This document shows positions 44,710 to 52,860 of a stretch of DNA of 64,000 bases, in pieces. Position numbers and translations under genes: made by a program. How positions within the stretch are numbered: position 1 is the first letter of the stretch; every line of letters starts with the position of its first letter. The notes under the pieces are model-generated. The model did not search any database. It saw only the letters and a program-made list of their open reading frames with translations, and was not told the DNA's origin. Source of the stretch: Clostridium sp. CF012 (GTDB taxonomy: Bacteria > Bacillota > Clostridia > Clostridiales > Clostridiaceae); the NCBI RefSeq assembly GCF_018861755.1, contig NZ_JAHLEF010000025.1:1-64000 (forward strand), in the 5' to 3' direction.

Positions 44710-45240
44710 TTAATTTTCATTTCTTATATCTTTTAACAGTCCTTCAAACCATTGAACATTTACTAAATGATGAGAAAGTGAATTTTCCAACATTTTTCTA
44801 AAATAAGTAAGGGTAGTTTCATAATGCCCAAGAGATTGTTCTAATAAAAAAATTTTCTTTTTAGTTTGTTCGATTTGTATTTCTATTAGTTTTGTTAGCT
44901 CCTCGCTTTTATATTCATTAGCAAATAGCATTGCTGCATAAAAAGATAAATTTATATACTCTGTCTTAGAGCCATACTTATACATCAATTTTTCAAATTC
45001 TTTATCTCCTAGCTCAGTGATGATATAATTATGCGTCTCTCTAGTATTGTCTAGTTTATCCAATTTTTCAATTTTTTCAATATATTGCTTTTCTTCTAAT
45101 TGTTGAAGATTATAATAGAATGACCCCTTAGTGAAATTTACTATATATTTATAGTGTCTCTCTTCCATTAAGGCTAATAATTCGTATCCGTAAGAACCTG
45201 GGTTTTGTTTTAATAAACCTAAGATTAGTAATGGTATCAA
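44710..45240 (-). CDS. PadR-family transcriptional regulator
   Basis: Protein of 176 residues beginning at TTG 45240 after AAAGGAGGTG. Winged helix LLILGLLKQNPGSYGYELLALME and GSFYYNLQQLEEKQYIEKIE, then a long C-terminal dimerisation helix region (about 105-170). It is 63 bp downstream of the esterase gene on the same strand and may repress that operon through the twin palindromes at 46255-46301, though a TetR-type protein encoded elsewhere could also bind them. Confidence 0.9.
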   Translation of the reverse strand: MIPLLILGLLKQNPGSYGYELLALMEERHYKYIVNFTKGSFYYNLQQLEEKQYIEKIEKLDKLDNTRETHNYIITELGDKEFEKLMYKYGSKTEYINLSFYAAMLFANEYKSEELTKLIEIQIEQTKKKIFLLEQSLGHYETTLTYFRKMLENSLSHHLVNVQWFEGLLKDIRNEN

Positions 45241-45303
45241 GAAAACACCTCCTTTATATTCTTCATCAAAACTATGCTAATAGTTATTCCATAAATATAA
45301 AGT

Positions 45304-46161
45304 TTACCCATTGTTGATTTGTATGAGTTGAGACTCGAATTCATCATATGATATTTTTCCTAATGCCAAATCCATAATTTTTATATATATCTTTTCTGCC
45401 TTTGTATGCGTTCTAGCATGATTAAGATTTATCAACTCATTTTCATTAATTAATGGCTTCATTACATGTTGCTTATTAGAAAAGACTTCAAAATATCGTA
45501 AACCAAATTTTCTTTGAGAAATTGCATCAATATGAATACCATCAGGATTAGAAGTTAAACCTGAGGCTGTGACAAAGTAACAATTATCTTGTTCAAAAGC
45601 AAATTTTTGTAACTCTTGATTAATAAAGTTATATTCAGTACAGCTTTTTCCAAATCCTTCTTTGCCTAAATAATCTCCTAAACCGCCAATAATAAGGGGA
45701 ATATCTGGAGCATTCAACTCCTTTCTAAGAGCCTCAATAATTAAAAGTAATTTTTTGTAATAGACTTTGTAATTACCATTGATACTATCACTTTCTCCTT
45801 GATGCCATAGAATTCCTGTTAACTCACTATTCTGCATAGCAAATTTAGATTCAGTTATTGCATGTCTAAAAAGTGCTTCGTCTACAGCCCATTCATCCAG
45901 CGAGCTTCCACCTTCAGCACAAGGAATTAAGCCAATAGTATCTTCTTGATTTTGATGACACCATGCATCTGCAAATGAACCAGCCAGACTTATTCCTGAA
46001 ACAGGACGGTCATAATTGATGGGCTCAGTCATCATTTGCCATCTACCATTACGCAACATTTGTATTCTTTCATTATAAATCGGGGTTACTTCATGAATAA
46101 ACCCTCGTCCAGCCATATTTGACTGTCCTAACATTAAAAACGATTTAATCATTTCTTTCAT
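45304..46161 (-). CDS. SGNH-type carbohydrate esterase (sialate O-acetylesterase-like, DUF303)
   Basis: Protein of about 285 residues without signal peptide. Nucleophile motif FLMLGQSNMAGRG near the N-terminus, block PCAEGGSSLDEW, ILWHQGESDS, and the C-terminal NPDGIHID with the catalytic Asp-x-x-His. This fits the DUF303/CE6-like acetylesterases that remove acetyl groups from sugars. The start may instead be ATG 46152, which has better spacing to AAAGG. Two identical palindromes lie in its promoter region. Confidence 0.88.
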   Translation of the reverse strand: MKEMIKSFLMLGQSNMAGRGFIHEVTPIYNERIQMLRNGRWQMMTEPINYDRPVSGISLAGSFADAWCHQNQEDTIGLIPCAEGGSSLDEWAVDEALFRHAITESKFAMQNSELTGILWHQGESDSINGNYKVYYKKLLLIIEALRKELNAPDIPLIIGGLGDYLGKEGFGKSCTEYNFINQELQKFAFEQDNCYFVTASGLTSNPDGIHIDAISQRKFGLRYFEVFSNKQHVMKPLINENELINLNHARTHTKAEKIYIKIMDLALGKISYDEFESQLIQINNG

Positions 46162-46254
46162 CCTTTCTTTCTATTTAATATTTATGAAGAAATGTTTCCA
46201 GCTCTCAATAAATGTTAAGTAGTTACTTATTTAATTTTTTAGCCATTACAGACA

Positions 46255-46301
46255 TAGTCTAATTAGACTAATAACACTTATATTATAGTCTAATTAGACT
46301 A
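46255..46301. promoter_or_regulatory. Twin 16-bp palindromic operators
   Basis: TAGTCTAATTAGACTA occurs exactly at 46255-46270 and at 46286-46301, centres 31 bp (three turns) apart. They lie about 100 bp upstream of the esterase gene. The palindrome type suits a dimeric repressor. Confidence 0.8.
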
Positions 46302-46354
46302 ATTGTCAACTATATTTTAGGCGATGAAGAGAAATATTCATTAATTAACACACA

Positions 46355-46398
46355 AAAATAGCCGACTAAGGTGAATACTTTGCTTCACCCCAGACGGC
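46355..46398 (-). terminator. Terminator at the end of the van cluster
   Basis: On the minus strand GCCG and GGTGAA pair with TTCACC and CGGC as two stacked stems, followed by TATTTTTG. Confidence 0.7.
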
Positions 46399-46412
46399 AT
46401 AAATTTTAGTCT

Positions 46413-46571
46413 CTATTCAATTCCACATTCTACTTCAGTCCCGTCAAGCAGACTGACAACCAACTTACCTTCATAGACCATTAACTTATCAGTCAATTTG
46501 AAATATAGGTCTACAGAAAACCATTCAATCGGTTTTGCCGTTTTGAACGTAGCAATAAAACATTTGGCAAT
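46413..46571 (-). pseudogene. C-terminal remnant, possibly of a site-specific recombinase
   Basis: The racemase frame continues past its TGA into an open stretch ending KLVVSLLDGTEVECGIE and a TAG at 46413. This tail (FKTAKPIEWFSVDLYFKLTD then VSLLDGTEVEC) resembles the extreme C-terminus of large serine recombinases of transposons. It has no start of its own. Identification is from memory of the motif and is tentative; it would mark the edge of an acquired segment. Confidence 0.4.
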
Positions 46572-47783
46572 TCATAAAATTACCCTTTCCAACCGATTTC
46601 CTAACCGACTTAGGAGTTCACTGGCAATTGTTCCAGCATTTTTAGCTAAGTGTTGTGCTGTAATTTTCTCTGAGCCATCACAACCAATCAATGTAACAAT
46701 ATCATTTTTCCGAGCACCAGGAATATCGGTGACATCAACCATGAGGTGATCCATACAAATTCGACCAATGGTTGGTGCAAAGCAGCCGTGAATCAAGACA
46801 TAACCCACCCCACAGGAAAGGCTTCTCGGAAGTCCATCTGCAAAGCCTATAGGGAGAATGGCAACTCGTGTCTCCCTTTGTGCAATAAATTGACGGCCAT
46901 AGCTGACACTTTCTCCTACACAAATTGTTCTTACGAGTACAATTCTGGCTTTTAAAGCCAGAACAGGTTGCAAATCTATCTGCAGTCTTGTTTTATTATC
47001 AGGCGAACTTAATGCACCGTATAGTGCATCTCCGATTCTGACATAATCGCATTGGAGTTCAGGATAGTTTAAGACCCCATAACTGCTTTGTATATGAATT
47101 TTAGGTAATGTATGCCCAAGTTTCTCAAGCCGATGCAGTAATGCATAAAAACTATGAAATTGATTTATGGTAAATTCAGTATCATCTGCTTTTGTGCTAT
47201 CTGCGGCGCATAGATGAGTAAAAATTCCACAGACCTTCAAATTCTCGCATCGCAGGATTTTATCAATCTCTATCGTGTTGTTGCAGCGTTCACCCAAACG
47301 ATGCATACCAGTATCAATTTTGATGTGAACCTGTATAAGTTTTCCGAACGCATTAAGCTGTTTTGCGTGGTCATAATCGGTTATCGTCTGCATCAAATTG
47401 TAACAAAGCATTTCTCTAGCCCTCTTCGGTGAGGTATAACCTAAAATCAGTATATTGCCTTTAATTCCGTGCGTCCGCAAATGGATAGCCTCGTCTATTG
47501 TGGCAACAGCGAAAGATTTAACACCCAATTGGTTTAGATTGGTTGCTACCTCCACATCACCGTGTCCATAGGCATTGGCTTTCACAACAGCCATCAATTC
47601 GCATCCATCTGAAAGCACCTCACTTAAGGCTTTCACATTATGTCTTAAGTTGGTTGAATTTATTTCAATCCACGCTCTGTCCATATGTGTTTGTTTTGAA
47701 TTAAATTCCTTTTTGTTTGTTTTTTTTAAAAAGATACTGCTAAGGATCGCAGTATCTTTAGGGGCTAATGTCAGTGTTCTCAT
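46572..47783 (-). CDS. Alanine/serine racemase, VanT-like catalytic domain only
   Basis: PLP-dependent racemase of 403 residues. Lys in AVVKANAYGHGD binds PLP, and the second catalytic Tyr is in VGESVSYGRQF. A 34-residue N-terminal extension precedes WIEINSTNLRHN. VanT proteins of VanC/VanG clusters carry an N-terminal membrane domain of about 300 residues, absent here. Near the C-terminus TIASELLSRLG has Ser where alanine racemases have Tyr (TIxYE) and VanT has Asn, a position linked to accepting serine. ATG overlaps the ligase stop (ATGA). It probably makes D-serine or D-alanine for the ligase. Confidence 0.85.
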   Translation of the reverse strand: MRTLTLAPKDTAILSSIFLKKTNKKEFNSKQTHMDRAWIEINSTNLRHNVKALSEVLSDGCELMAVVKANAYGHGDVEVATNLNQLGVKSFAVATIDEAIHLRTHGIKGNILILGYTSPKRAREMLCYNLMQTITDYDHAKQLNAFGKLIQVHIKIDTGMHRLGERCNNTIEIDKILRCENLKVCGIFTHLCAADSTKADDTEFTINQFHSFYALLHRLEKLGHTLPKIHIQSSYGVLNYPELQCDYVRIGDALYGALSSPDNKTRLQIDLQPVLALKARIVLVRTICVGESVSYGRQFIAQRETRVAILPIGFADGLPRSLSCGVGYVLIHGCFAPTIGRICMDHLMVDVTDIPGARKNDIVTLIGCDGSEKITAQHLAKNAGTIASELLSRLGNRLERVIL

Positions 47784-48829
47784 CGTCCCATCTCCAGCAT
47801 TATAAGGGAATCTACAATTTTATCAAAAGTCATACCAATTCCTTTAAGCATGTTGGGATAGCGGCTATGAGAAGTAAAACCGGGGATGGTATTGACTTCA
47901 TTAAAAATAATATCTCCATCCGGTGTTAAAAACAGGTCTACCCGTGCAAATCCGGAACATCGCAGCGCCTGATAAATTATGACAGAGGTCCGCTTGATTC
48001 GTACAGCCATATCTGCGTCGATGCGGGCAGGCATATGAATTTGGGAGGTTTTATGGGTATATTTTTCCGTGTAATCATTAAAACCATTCGACAGTTCTAT
48101 CTCATCCACCTCGCCAATAGTAAGCGAATCATTTCCAAGGACAGCGCAACCAACCTCGAATCCATTGATTGCTTCCTCTATGAGAACCTTATTGTCATAT
48201 TGAAAGGCGACAGCGATCGCACCTTGAAGTTCGCTCCCTTGCGAAACCTTTGTGATGCCAAGGGATGAACCTCCATTTACGGGTTTAACAAACATTGGAA
48301 ATTTTAAGGAAACAACCCGCTCCATCAGTTCTGCATCGGAAACCTTAGCTCTCAGCAAAATTGATGGAGGCGTTTTTACTCCAGCCAAATGCACAATTTT
48401 ATGTGCAATGTCTTTGTCCATGCACATTGCCGAGCTCAACGTGTCGCATCCTACAAAAGGGATACCAGCCATCGTAAGTAAACCTTGTAATGTTCCGTCC
48501 TCACCGTTTTTCCCATGAAGGACGGGAAAAGCTACATCAATTCTGGTCGCAATTATCTTATCATCATAAAACTCAAGCATCCCATGAATATGCCGATCAG
48601 GTGAAATAATAGCGGGAACGCAGGCTCCCATATCCATCCATGTATTATCAAGAATTTGCTCCGGTGAACCATTATATCTCATCCAAACTCCCGACCGCGT
48701 GATACCGATTAAGGTTACATCGTAATATTGCGGATTAAGGCTTATAATAACAGAATAAGCAGATTGTAAGGAAATCTCATATTCACTAGAACATCCCCCA
48801 AATATGATTGCAATTGTTTTCTTTTTCAT
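47780..48829 (-). CDS. vanG: D-Ala--D-Ser-type ligase (VanG-like)
   Basis: ATP-grasp ligase of 349 residues. N-terminal FGGCSSEYEISLQSA, ATP loop PVNGGSSLGITKV, and the C-terminal metal and omega-loop region FNEVNTIPGFTSHSRYP. The omega-loop reads GFNDYTEKYTHKTSQIHMPA; the EKYTxKTS form is that of VanG and related D-Ala-D-Ser ligases rather than D-Ala-D-Lac enzymes. A following racemase gene and VanW upstream support this. The product would replace D-Ala-D-Ala termini and lower glycopeptide affinity. Base composition is clearly richer in GC than vanW beside it. Confidence 0.85.
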   Translation of the reverse strand: MKKKTIAIIFGGCSSEYEISLQSAYSVIISLNPQYYDVTLIGITRSGVWMRYNGSPEQILDNTWMDMGACVPAIISPDRHIHGMLEFYDDKIIATRIDVAFPVLHGKNGEDGTLQGLLTMAGIPFVGCDTLSSAMCMDKDIAHKIVHLAGVKTPPSILLRAKVSDAELMERVVSLKFPMFVKPVNGGSSLGITKVSQGSELQGAIAVAFQYDNKVLIEEAINGFEVGCAVLGNDSLTIGEVDEIELSNGFNDYTEKYTHKTSQIHMPARIDADMAVRIKRTSVIIYQALRCSGFARVDLFLTPDGDIIFNEVNTIPGFTSHSRYPNMLKGIGMTFDKIVDSLIMLEMGR

Positions 48830-48833
48830 TATA

Positions 48834-49658
48834 TTATTCTCCTCTTTCTATAATTTCTATATCATCATGTAACTGATATCCTATTTCACATATATTGTTA
48901 TAAAGAAGACTATCGTAAAACTGTTGTAATCTTTCATCTGACTTTCTTTGATAAATAGATACCTGCTGAAATACATTGCACCCTTTTCTATAATAGGATA
49001 TATCTCGATTAAATATTTCGTACGTGAAAGCTAGCTCTTTATTTGTCAAAATACAACCCTGCATATAGCTATCATCGAATGTAATCTTTATTTGGAATAT
49101 GTAATTCGTCTCATTTTTAACCTTTAAATCCAACCATCCCTCGCTGACAGTAGCATCCGTAGCTTCGGGAATACCAGTTGCCTCTGATGAAAATGTTTTA
49201 ATATCGTGGGTATGTCGCTCTACAATTGTAAGTGGGGTGTGAATCAGCAACAAAAAAATTAAATTACTTAATTGACAAAGTCCACCACCATACTCCCCTA
49301 CTATTTTTCCATCCTGTAAGACTAATCCATCTTTATAATTTTCATAACGATCGGCTGATTTGACAAGTTGCCAAAAGGAAAAGGTTTCTCCAGGTTGTAT
49401 TAAGATATTGTTAACTGCTTTCGCAGCAAGTTTTAGATTATGTACTTTATTAATTTGATATTGTAAATTAAATCCACTGTTGTCGTTTATCAACAAAGAT
49501 CCTGCTTCGAATACCTTGTAGGGTAATGAATTATCTTCTTTCGTTTTCGCATAGCTGTTTTTATCAAAATACATATGTATGTAGAAGAAATTTTTTCTTT
49601 GCATTTTTCTAAGCGGTAATAAAAATGGAAATAATTGTGTAATTCTCTTTCGTGCCAT
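48834..49658 (-). CDS. vanW: VanW protein
   Basis: Protein of 274 residues. The VanW domain is clear: ILIQPGETFSFWQLVKSADRYENYKDGL, GEYGGGLCQLSNLIF, and VERHTHDIKTF, IPEATDATVSEGWLDLKVKN. VanW is found in VanB and VanG clusters and its biochemical role is unknown. It starts its own transcription unit with the ligase and racemase; a VanR-type promoter lies at 49700-49784. Confidence 0.93.
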   Translation of the reverse strand: MARKRITQLFPFLLPLRKMQRKNFFYIHMYFDKNSYAKTKEDNSLPYKVFEAGSLLINDNSGFNLQYQINKVHNLKLAAKAVNNILIQPGETFSFWQLVKSADRYENYKDGLVLQDGKIVGEYGGGLCQLSNLIFLLLIHTPLTIVERHTHDIKTFSSEATGIPEATDATVSEGWLDLKVKNETNYIFQIKITFDDSYMQGCILTNKELAFTYEIFNRDISYYRKGCNVFQQVSIYQRKSDERLQQFYDSLLYNNICEIGYQLHDDIEIIERGE

Positions 49659-49699
49659 ATAATCTATCCTTCCATCTATTTATTTATAATATCTTTTCC

Positions 49700-49784
49700 T
49701 TACTCTCTAATATTACAAAAATTAGTTTAAGAAAAATGTAATTAATTCTTAACATTTATTAAGATTACAATTTATTAAGCAATA
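49700..49784 (-). promoter_or_regulatory. VanR-type promoter/operator of vanW-vanG-racemase
   Basis: CTTAACATTT and ATTAAGATTA lie in tandem (49748-49767) with 10-bp period. The 85-bp block aligns without gaps with the vanY promoter at 22716-22800. Confidence 0.75.
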
Positions 49785-49800
49785 TAATTAAACAATAGTT

Positions 49801-51615
49801 TTAATTCTTTTTTGCAGCATTTTTGTTAATTCTATCATTTTCATCATATGGATATATATCCATTACTGGAAACAAATCTGAAAATAGCTTACGCGCTGCC
49901 GGTACTGCTGTCTGTCCTGCATAATATTTCATTGAGTTTGGTTCCTCTATAGTAACTATTAAGCTTACCTTTGGATTACTTGAAGGGGCCATACCTACAA
50001 ATGATGATATATATTTTCCGGGAATATAGCCTCCGCTGGCGCTATTAACTTTATTAGCAGTTCCAGTCTTCCCGCCTATATGATAACCATCCATATAGGT
50101 TCCAGTCGCAGTTCCTTCTTTAACAACCGTTTCCAAGTATGTTCTTAATTGTGCCGACTTTTCGCTACTCATTATGGTTCTTTTGTTTAGATTATTATAT
50201 TGCTTGTCCACAACTTTTTTACCATTAACATTATGGGATATTTCCTTCATAACATGTGGTGTAATCCATTCCCCACCATTAGCAATTGCATTAAACGCAG
50301 CCATAAACTGTATTTGAGTAACTGCAACACCTTGTCCATATGACATCGTAGCAAGATCAAGCGGTGTAATATTTTTTAAACTTTTTATTAACCCAGTGCT
50401 TTCACCAGGCAAGTCTATATCAGTTTTTTCTCCAATACCAACCTGTTGTGCAAACTTATAAAAATTACCCTTTCCAATCATCTGTCCTAACCTTACAAAC
50501 CCTACATTATCAGAGTTTTTAATTATATCCGGAAAAGTTTCAACACCATAGTTCTTTTTATCATTGTTATACAATGTATTACTTCCAACTTTAATACTAC
50601 CATTACTCACAAAACGATCCTTATTAGTTACAGCATTGTTTTGAAGTGCAGCTGCGGCTGTTATAACCTTAAATATTGATCCTGGTTCAAACATATCGCT
50701 GACAGCTTTATTCTTCCATGTTTCCTGTGCTTTCTCAGTTATAATACCCTCCATATAAGGGTTGTTTAAATTATAATCTGGTGAATTTGCCATTCCTAAA
50801 ACCTCACCATTATTTGGATTCATAATTGTTATACTTACAGACTTTGCACCATTTTCTACTAACGTTTCCTTAGCTACTGTTTCCGCTATATGTTGGATTC
50901 GTCCATCTATAGTTAATGTTAAGTCCTTACCATCTATAGGTTGAACTCTCACAGCTCGTTTATAAGGCAATTCATTACTATCCCTATCTAGCTCTACTAC
51001 TTTAACACCAGGAATACCTGCTAGTTCGTCATTATAACTCATCTCTACTCCGTTAACTCCAGAACCATCTAAATTAGTATGCCCTAAAACATGTGATAAA
51101 AAACTATCATTTGGATATATCCTCTTAACATCACTTGAAATTATTATTCCTTTATATTTCAGGTTTTTAATAGAATTTACCGCTTTCTGATCAACCTTTC
51201 TTTTCAATGATACAAACTGAAGCCCTTTACCTTTGATGTTTTCTGTATTTAATGTTTTTTCAATATTGCTGCTTTTAACATTAAAAATCTTTGATAATTT
51301 TTCAGAGGCTTCGCCCTCAGGTATTTTATTATCCACTAAATATTTTTTTAATACAATTAAATCAGCATCTACCCTATAAACATTCATGCTTAATGCCAAG
51401 ACAACACCATTGCTGTCTAAAATTCTCCCCCTAGAAGCAGCTATTGTTATACCCTTTGTTTGCTGCTGCACTGCCAATGTTTTGTACTTATAACCCTTAA
51501 TGGCCATTAAATAAAATAATCTACCCACAAGAATACTAAATACTAAAGAAAATACTACTCCTACAATAAAAATCCTTTTACATAGTGGCTTTTTTCTTTT
51601 CAATCTGCTCACCAA
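49801..51615 (-). CDS. Class B penicillin-binding protein (FtsI/SpoVD type, no PASTA)
   Basis: Transpeptidase of 604 residues. A membrane anchor (about 15-35), a dimerisation domain starting RGRILDSNGVVLALS, and the transpeptidase domain with SxxK (EPGSIFKVITAAAAL), SxN (NSDNVGF) and KTG (IGGKTGTANK). It lacks C-terminal PASTA domains. Its placement inside a van cluster is unusual. It may be a cross-linker adapted to modified stems or simply a neighbour of the insertion; AT-rich codon use is like the chromosome. RBS is weak (AAGGCG). Confidence 0.9.
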   Translation of the reverse strand: MVSRLKRKKPLCKRIFIVGVVFSLVFSILVGRLFYLMAIKGYKYKTLAVQQQTKGITIAASRGRILDSNGVVLALSMNVYRVDADLIVLKKYLVDNKIPEGEASEKLSKIFNVKSSNIEKTLNTENIKGKGLQFVSLKRKVDQKAVNSIKNLKYKGIIISSDVKRIYPNDSFLSHVLGHTNLDGSGVNGVEMSYNDELAGIPGVKVVELDRDSNELPYKRAVRVQPIDGKDLTLTIDGRIQHIAETVAKETLVENGAKSVSITIMNPNNGEVLGMANSPDYNLNNPYMEGIITEKAQETWKNKAVSDMFEPGSIFKVITAAAALQNNAVTNKDRFVSNGSIKVGSNTLYNNDKKNYGVETFPDIIKNSDNVGFVRLGQMIGKGNFYKFAQQVGIGEKTDIDLPGESTGLIKSLKNITPLDLATMSYGQGVAVTQIQFMAAFNAIANGGEWITPHVMKEISHNVNGKKVVDKQYNNLNKRTIMSSEKSAQLRTYLETVVKEGTATGTYMDGYHIGGKTGTANKVNSASGGYIPGKYISSFVGMAPSSNPKVSLIVTIEEPNSMKYYAGQTAVPAARKLFSDLFPVMDIYPYDENDRINKNAAKKN

Positions 51616-51756
51616 CGCCTTATATTTTTATTTAAAAATGTATATATATAATAATTATTTTAATATAGTTTTTATTACTCTTTCAAAATTTCCATATGCT
51701 ATTTTCTCAATATTAGGATTTTTATATCTATAAAATCAGTTTCACCCTTTCATAAC

Positions 51757-52761
51757 TTAATATTTCCCTAACTTGTTATACACGGCGTAAGCGTCATCAA
51801 TATTGTATTGCGGTGTTCCGTGATTGCCATTGGCTCCTACCGTCACAAATATATACTCCTTGCCATCCTTTTGAGCAAGGCTTGCAAGACATAGCCCAGC
51901 TTCATTGGTATATCCGGTCTTGCCACCCAACATTTTGCCGCCGTCAATCACTTGATTCACTATGTTTTTAAACATTGTGCTATAAAAAGTAATCCCGTCC
52001 GGATTTTTATTTGTCGGTGACGTGGAGTAGCGCGAAGAAGTAAAAATATCCCGAAACGTCTTATTTTGCAACGCATAGCTTAAAAGCACCGCCAAATCCT
52101 TTACGGTGGTGTAGTGATTATCGTCTTGAAGTCCGGTGGTATTGGTAAAGTGCGTACCCTTCATGCCGAGTACCTCTGCTTTTTCATTCATTATATCAAC
52201 GAATTTTTGCTCTGATCCCGCAATACTGTTTGCAAGCCCAATACTGCACTCTGCTCCACTGGGTAGCATTACACCGTAAAGCAAATCAATTGCTCGGACT
52301 TTCTCATCTGGCTGAAATCCTGCCATTGATGCATCCGCTTTGTGCAATTTACGAAACATGGAACTCGGAAGCTTTATATTTTCCTGTAAATCAGGTAACT
52401 TCTCAATTGCAACGATTGCTGTCATAATTTTAGTCAAAGATGCGGGGTAAATCTTTTGACTTCCGTTTTTTTCCATCAAAATGCTGTGATTATCTAGCCT
52501 AACCAGAATAGCATTGGGACTATTCAGCTTGTCTAAGGATTTGGAAAGGTCAGCATCAGATGCTACCGTTAATGATAAAACAGGGCTAGCTTTATCGCCT
52601 ACAACTTTTTTAGACGATGATTGGCCTTTAAGAGATTGGCCTTTAATAAATTGACCTTTAAGATCAATGTTAGATTTATAAGAGAAAACAATACCAATAA
52701 CTATAATTATTAACAGAAGAACCCGAAACTTTGATTTCTTCTTTTCTTTTTTTTGACGCAT
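51757..52761 (-). CDS. S11-family D-Ala-D-Ala carboxypeptidase
   Basis: Protein of 334 residues. A membrane anchor at 14-24 is followed by a variable linker with three repeats of a KGQ-containing pentapeptide encoded by 15-bp tandem repeats (52621-52665). The peptidase core has SxxK (ASLTKIMTA) and KTG (LGGKTGYTNEAGL). The SxN motif appears as SGA (LPSGAECSIGLA), with Ala where PBP5 has Asn. It probably trims D-Ala from pentapeptides, playing the VanY role of the cluster. Its ribosome site is buried in a hairpin. Confidence 0.88.
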   Translation of the reverse strand: MRQKKEKKKSKFRVLLLIIIVIGIVFSYKSNIDLKGQFIKGQSLKGQSSSKKVVGDKASPVLSLTVASDADLSKSLDKLNSPNAILVRLDNHSILMEKNGSQKIYPASLTKIMTAIVAIEKLPDLQENIKLPSSMFRKLHKADASMAGFQPDEKVRAIDLLYGVMLPSGAECSIGLANSIAGSEQKFVDIMNEKAEVLGMKGTHFTNTTGLQDDNHYTTVKDLAVLLSYALQNKTFRDIFTSSRYSTSPTNKNPDGITFYSTMFKNIVNQVIDGGKMLGGKTGYTNEAGLCLASLAQKDGKEYIFVTVGANGNHGTPQYNIDDAYAVYNKLGKY

Positions 52762-52772
52762 AAAAAAACAAC

Positions 52773-52813
52773 TCCTTATTCTGTGATGTCTCTATTTAAC
52801 CACAGAATAAGGA
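52773..52813 (-). promoter_or_regulatory. Leader hairpin covering the carboxypeptidase ribosome site
   Basis: On the minus strand TCCTTATTCTGTG pairs perfectly over 13 bp with CACAGAATAAGGA, whose end is the AAGGAG ribosome site. GTTGTTTTTTT follows before the ATG, so the same hairpin has terminator form. Confidence 0.75.
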
Positions 52814-52828
52814 ACCATATTTGAATTT

Positions 52829-52860
52829 AATCTTATGAACATCTTAAGATTTTCTTATGA
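52829..52860 (-). promoter_or_regulatory. Candidate VanR-type boxes upstream of the carboxypeptidase gene
   Basis: AATCTTATGA, ATCTTAAGAT and TCTTATGA succeed one another with about 10-bp period at the 3' end of the kinase gene, resembling the TTAAG boxes at 22764 and 49748. A similar CTTAAGACTT occurs at 54758, upstream of the response regulator. Confidence 0.5.

Noticed and set aside
46498-48518. Several plus-strand frames opposite the racemase and ligase genes
   Set aside because: They arise from the higher GC content of these genes and lack ribosome sites and domain motifs.
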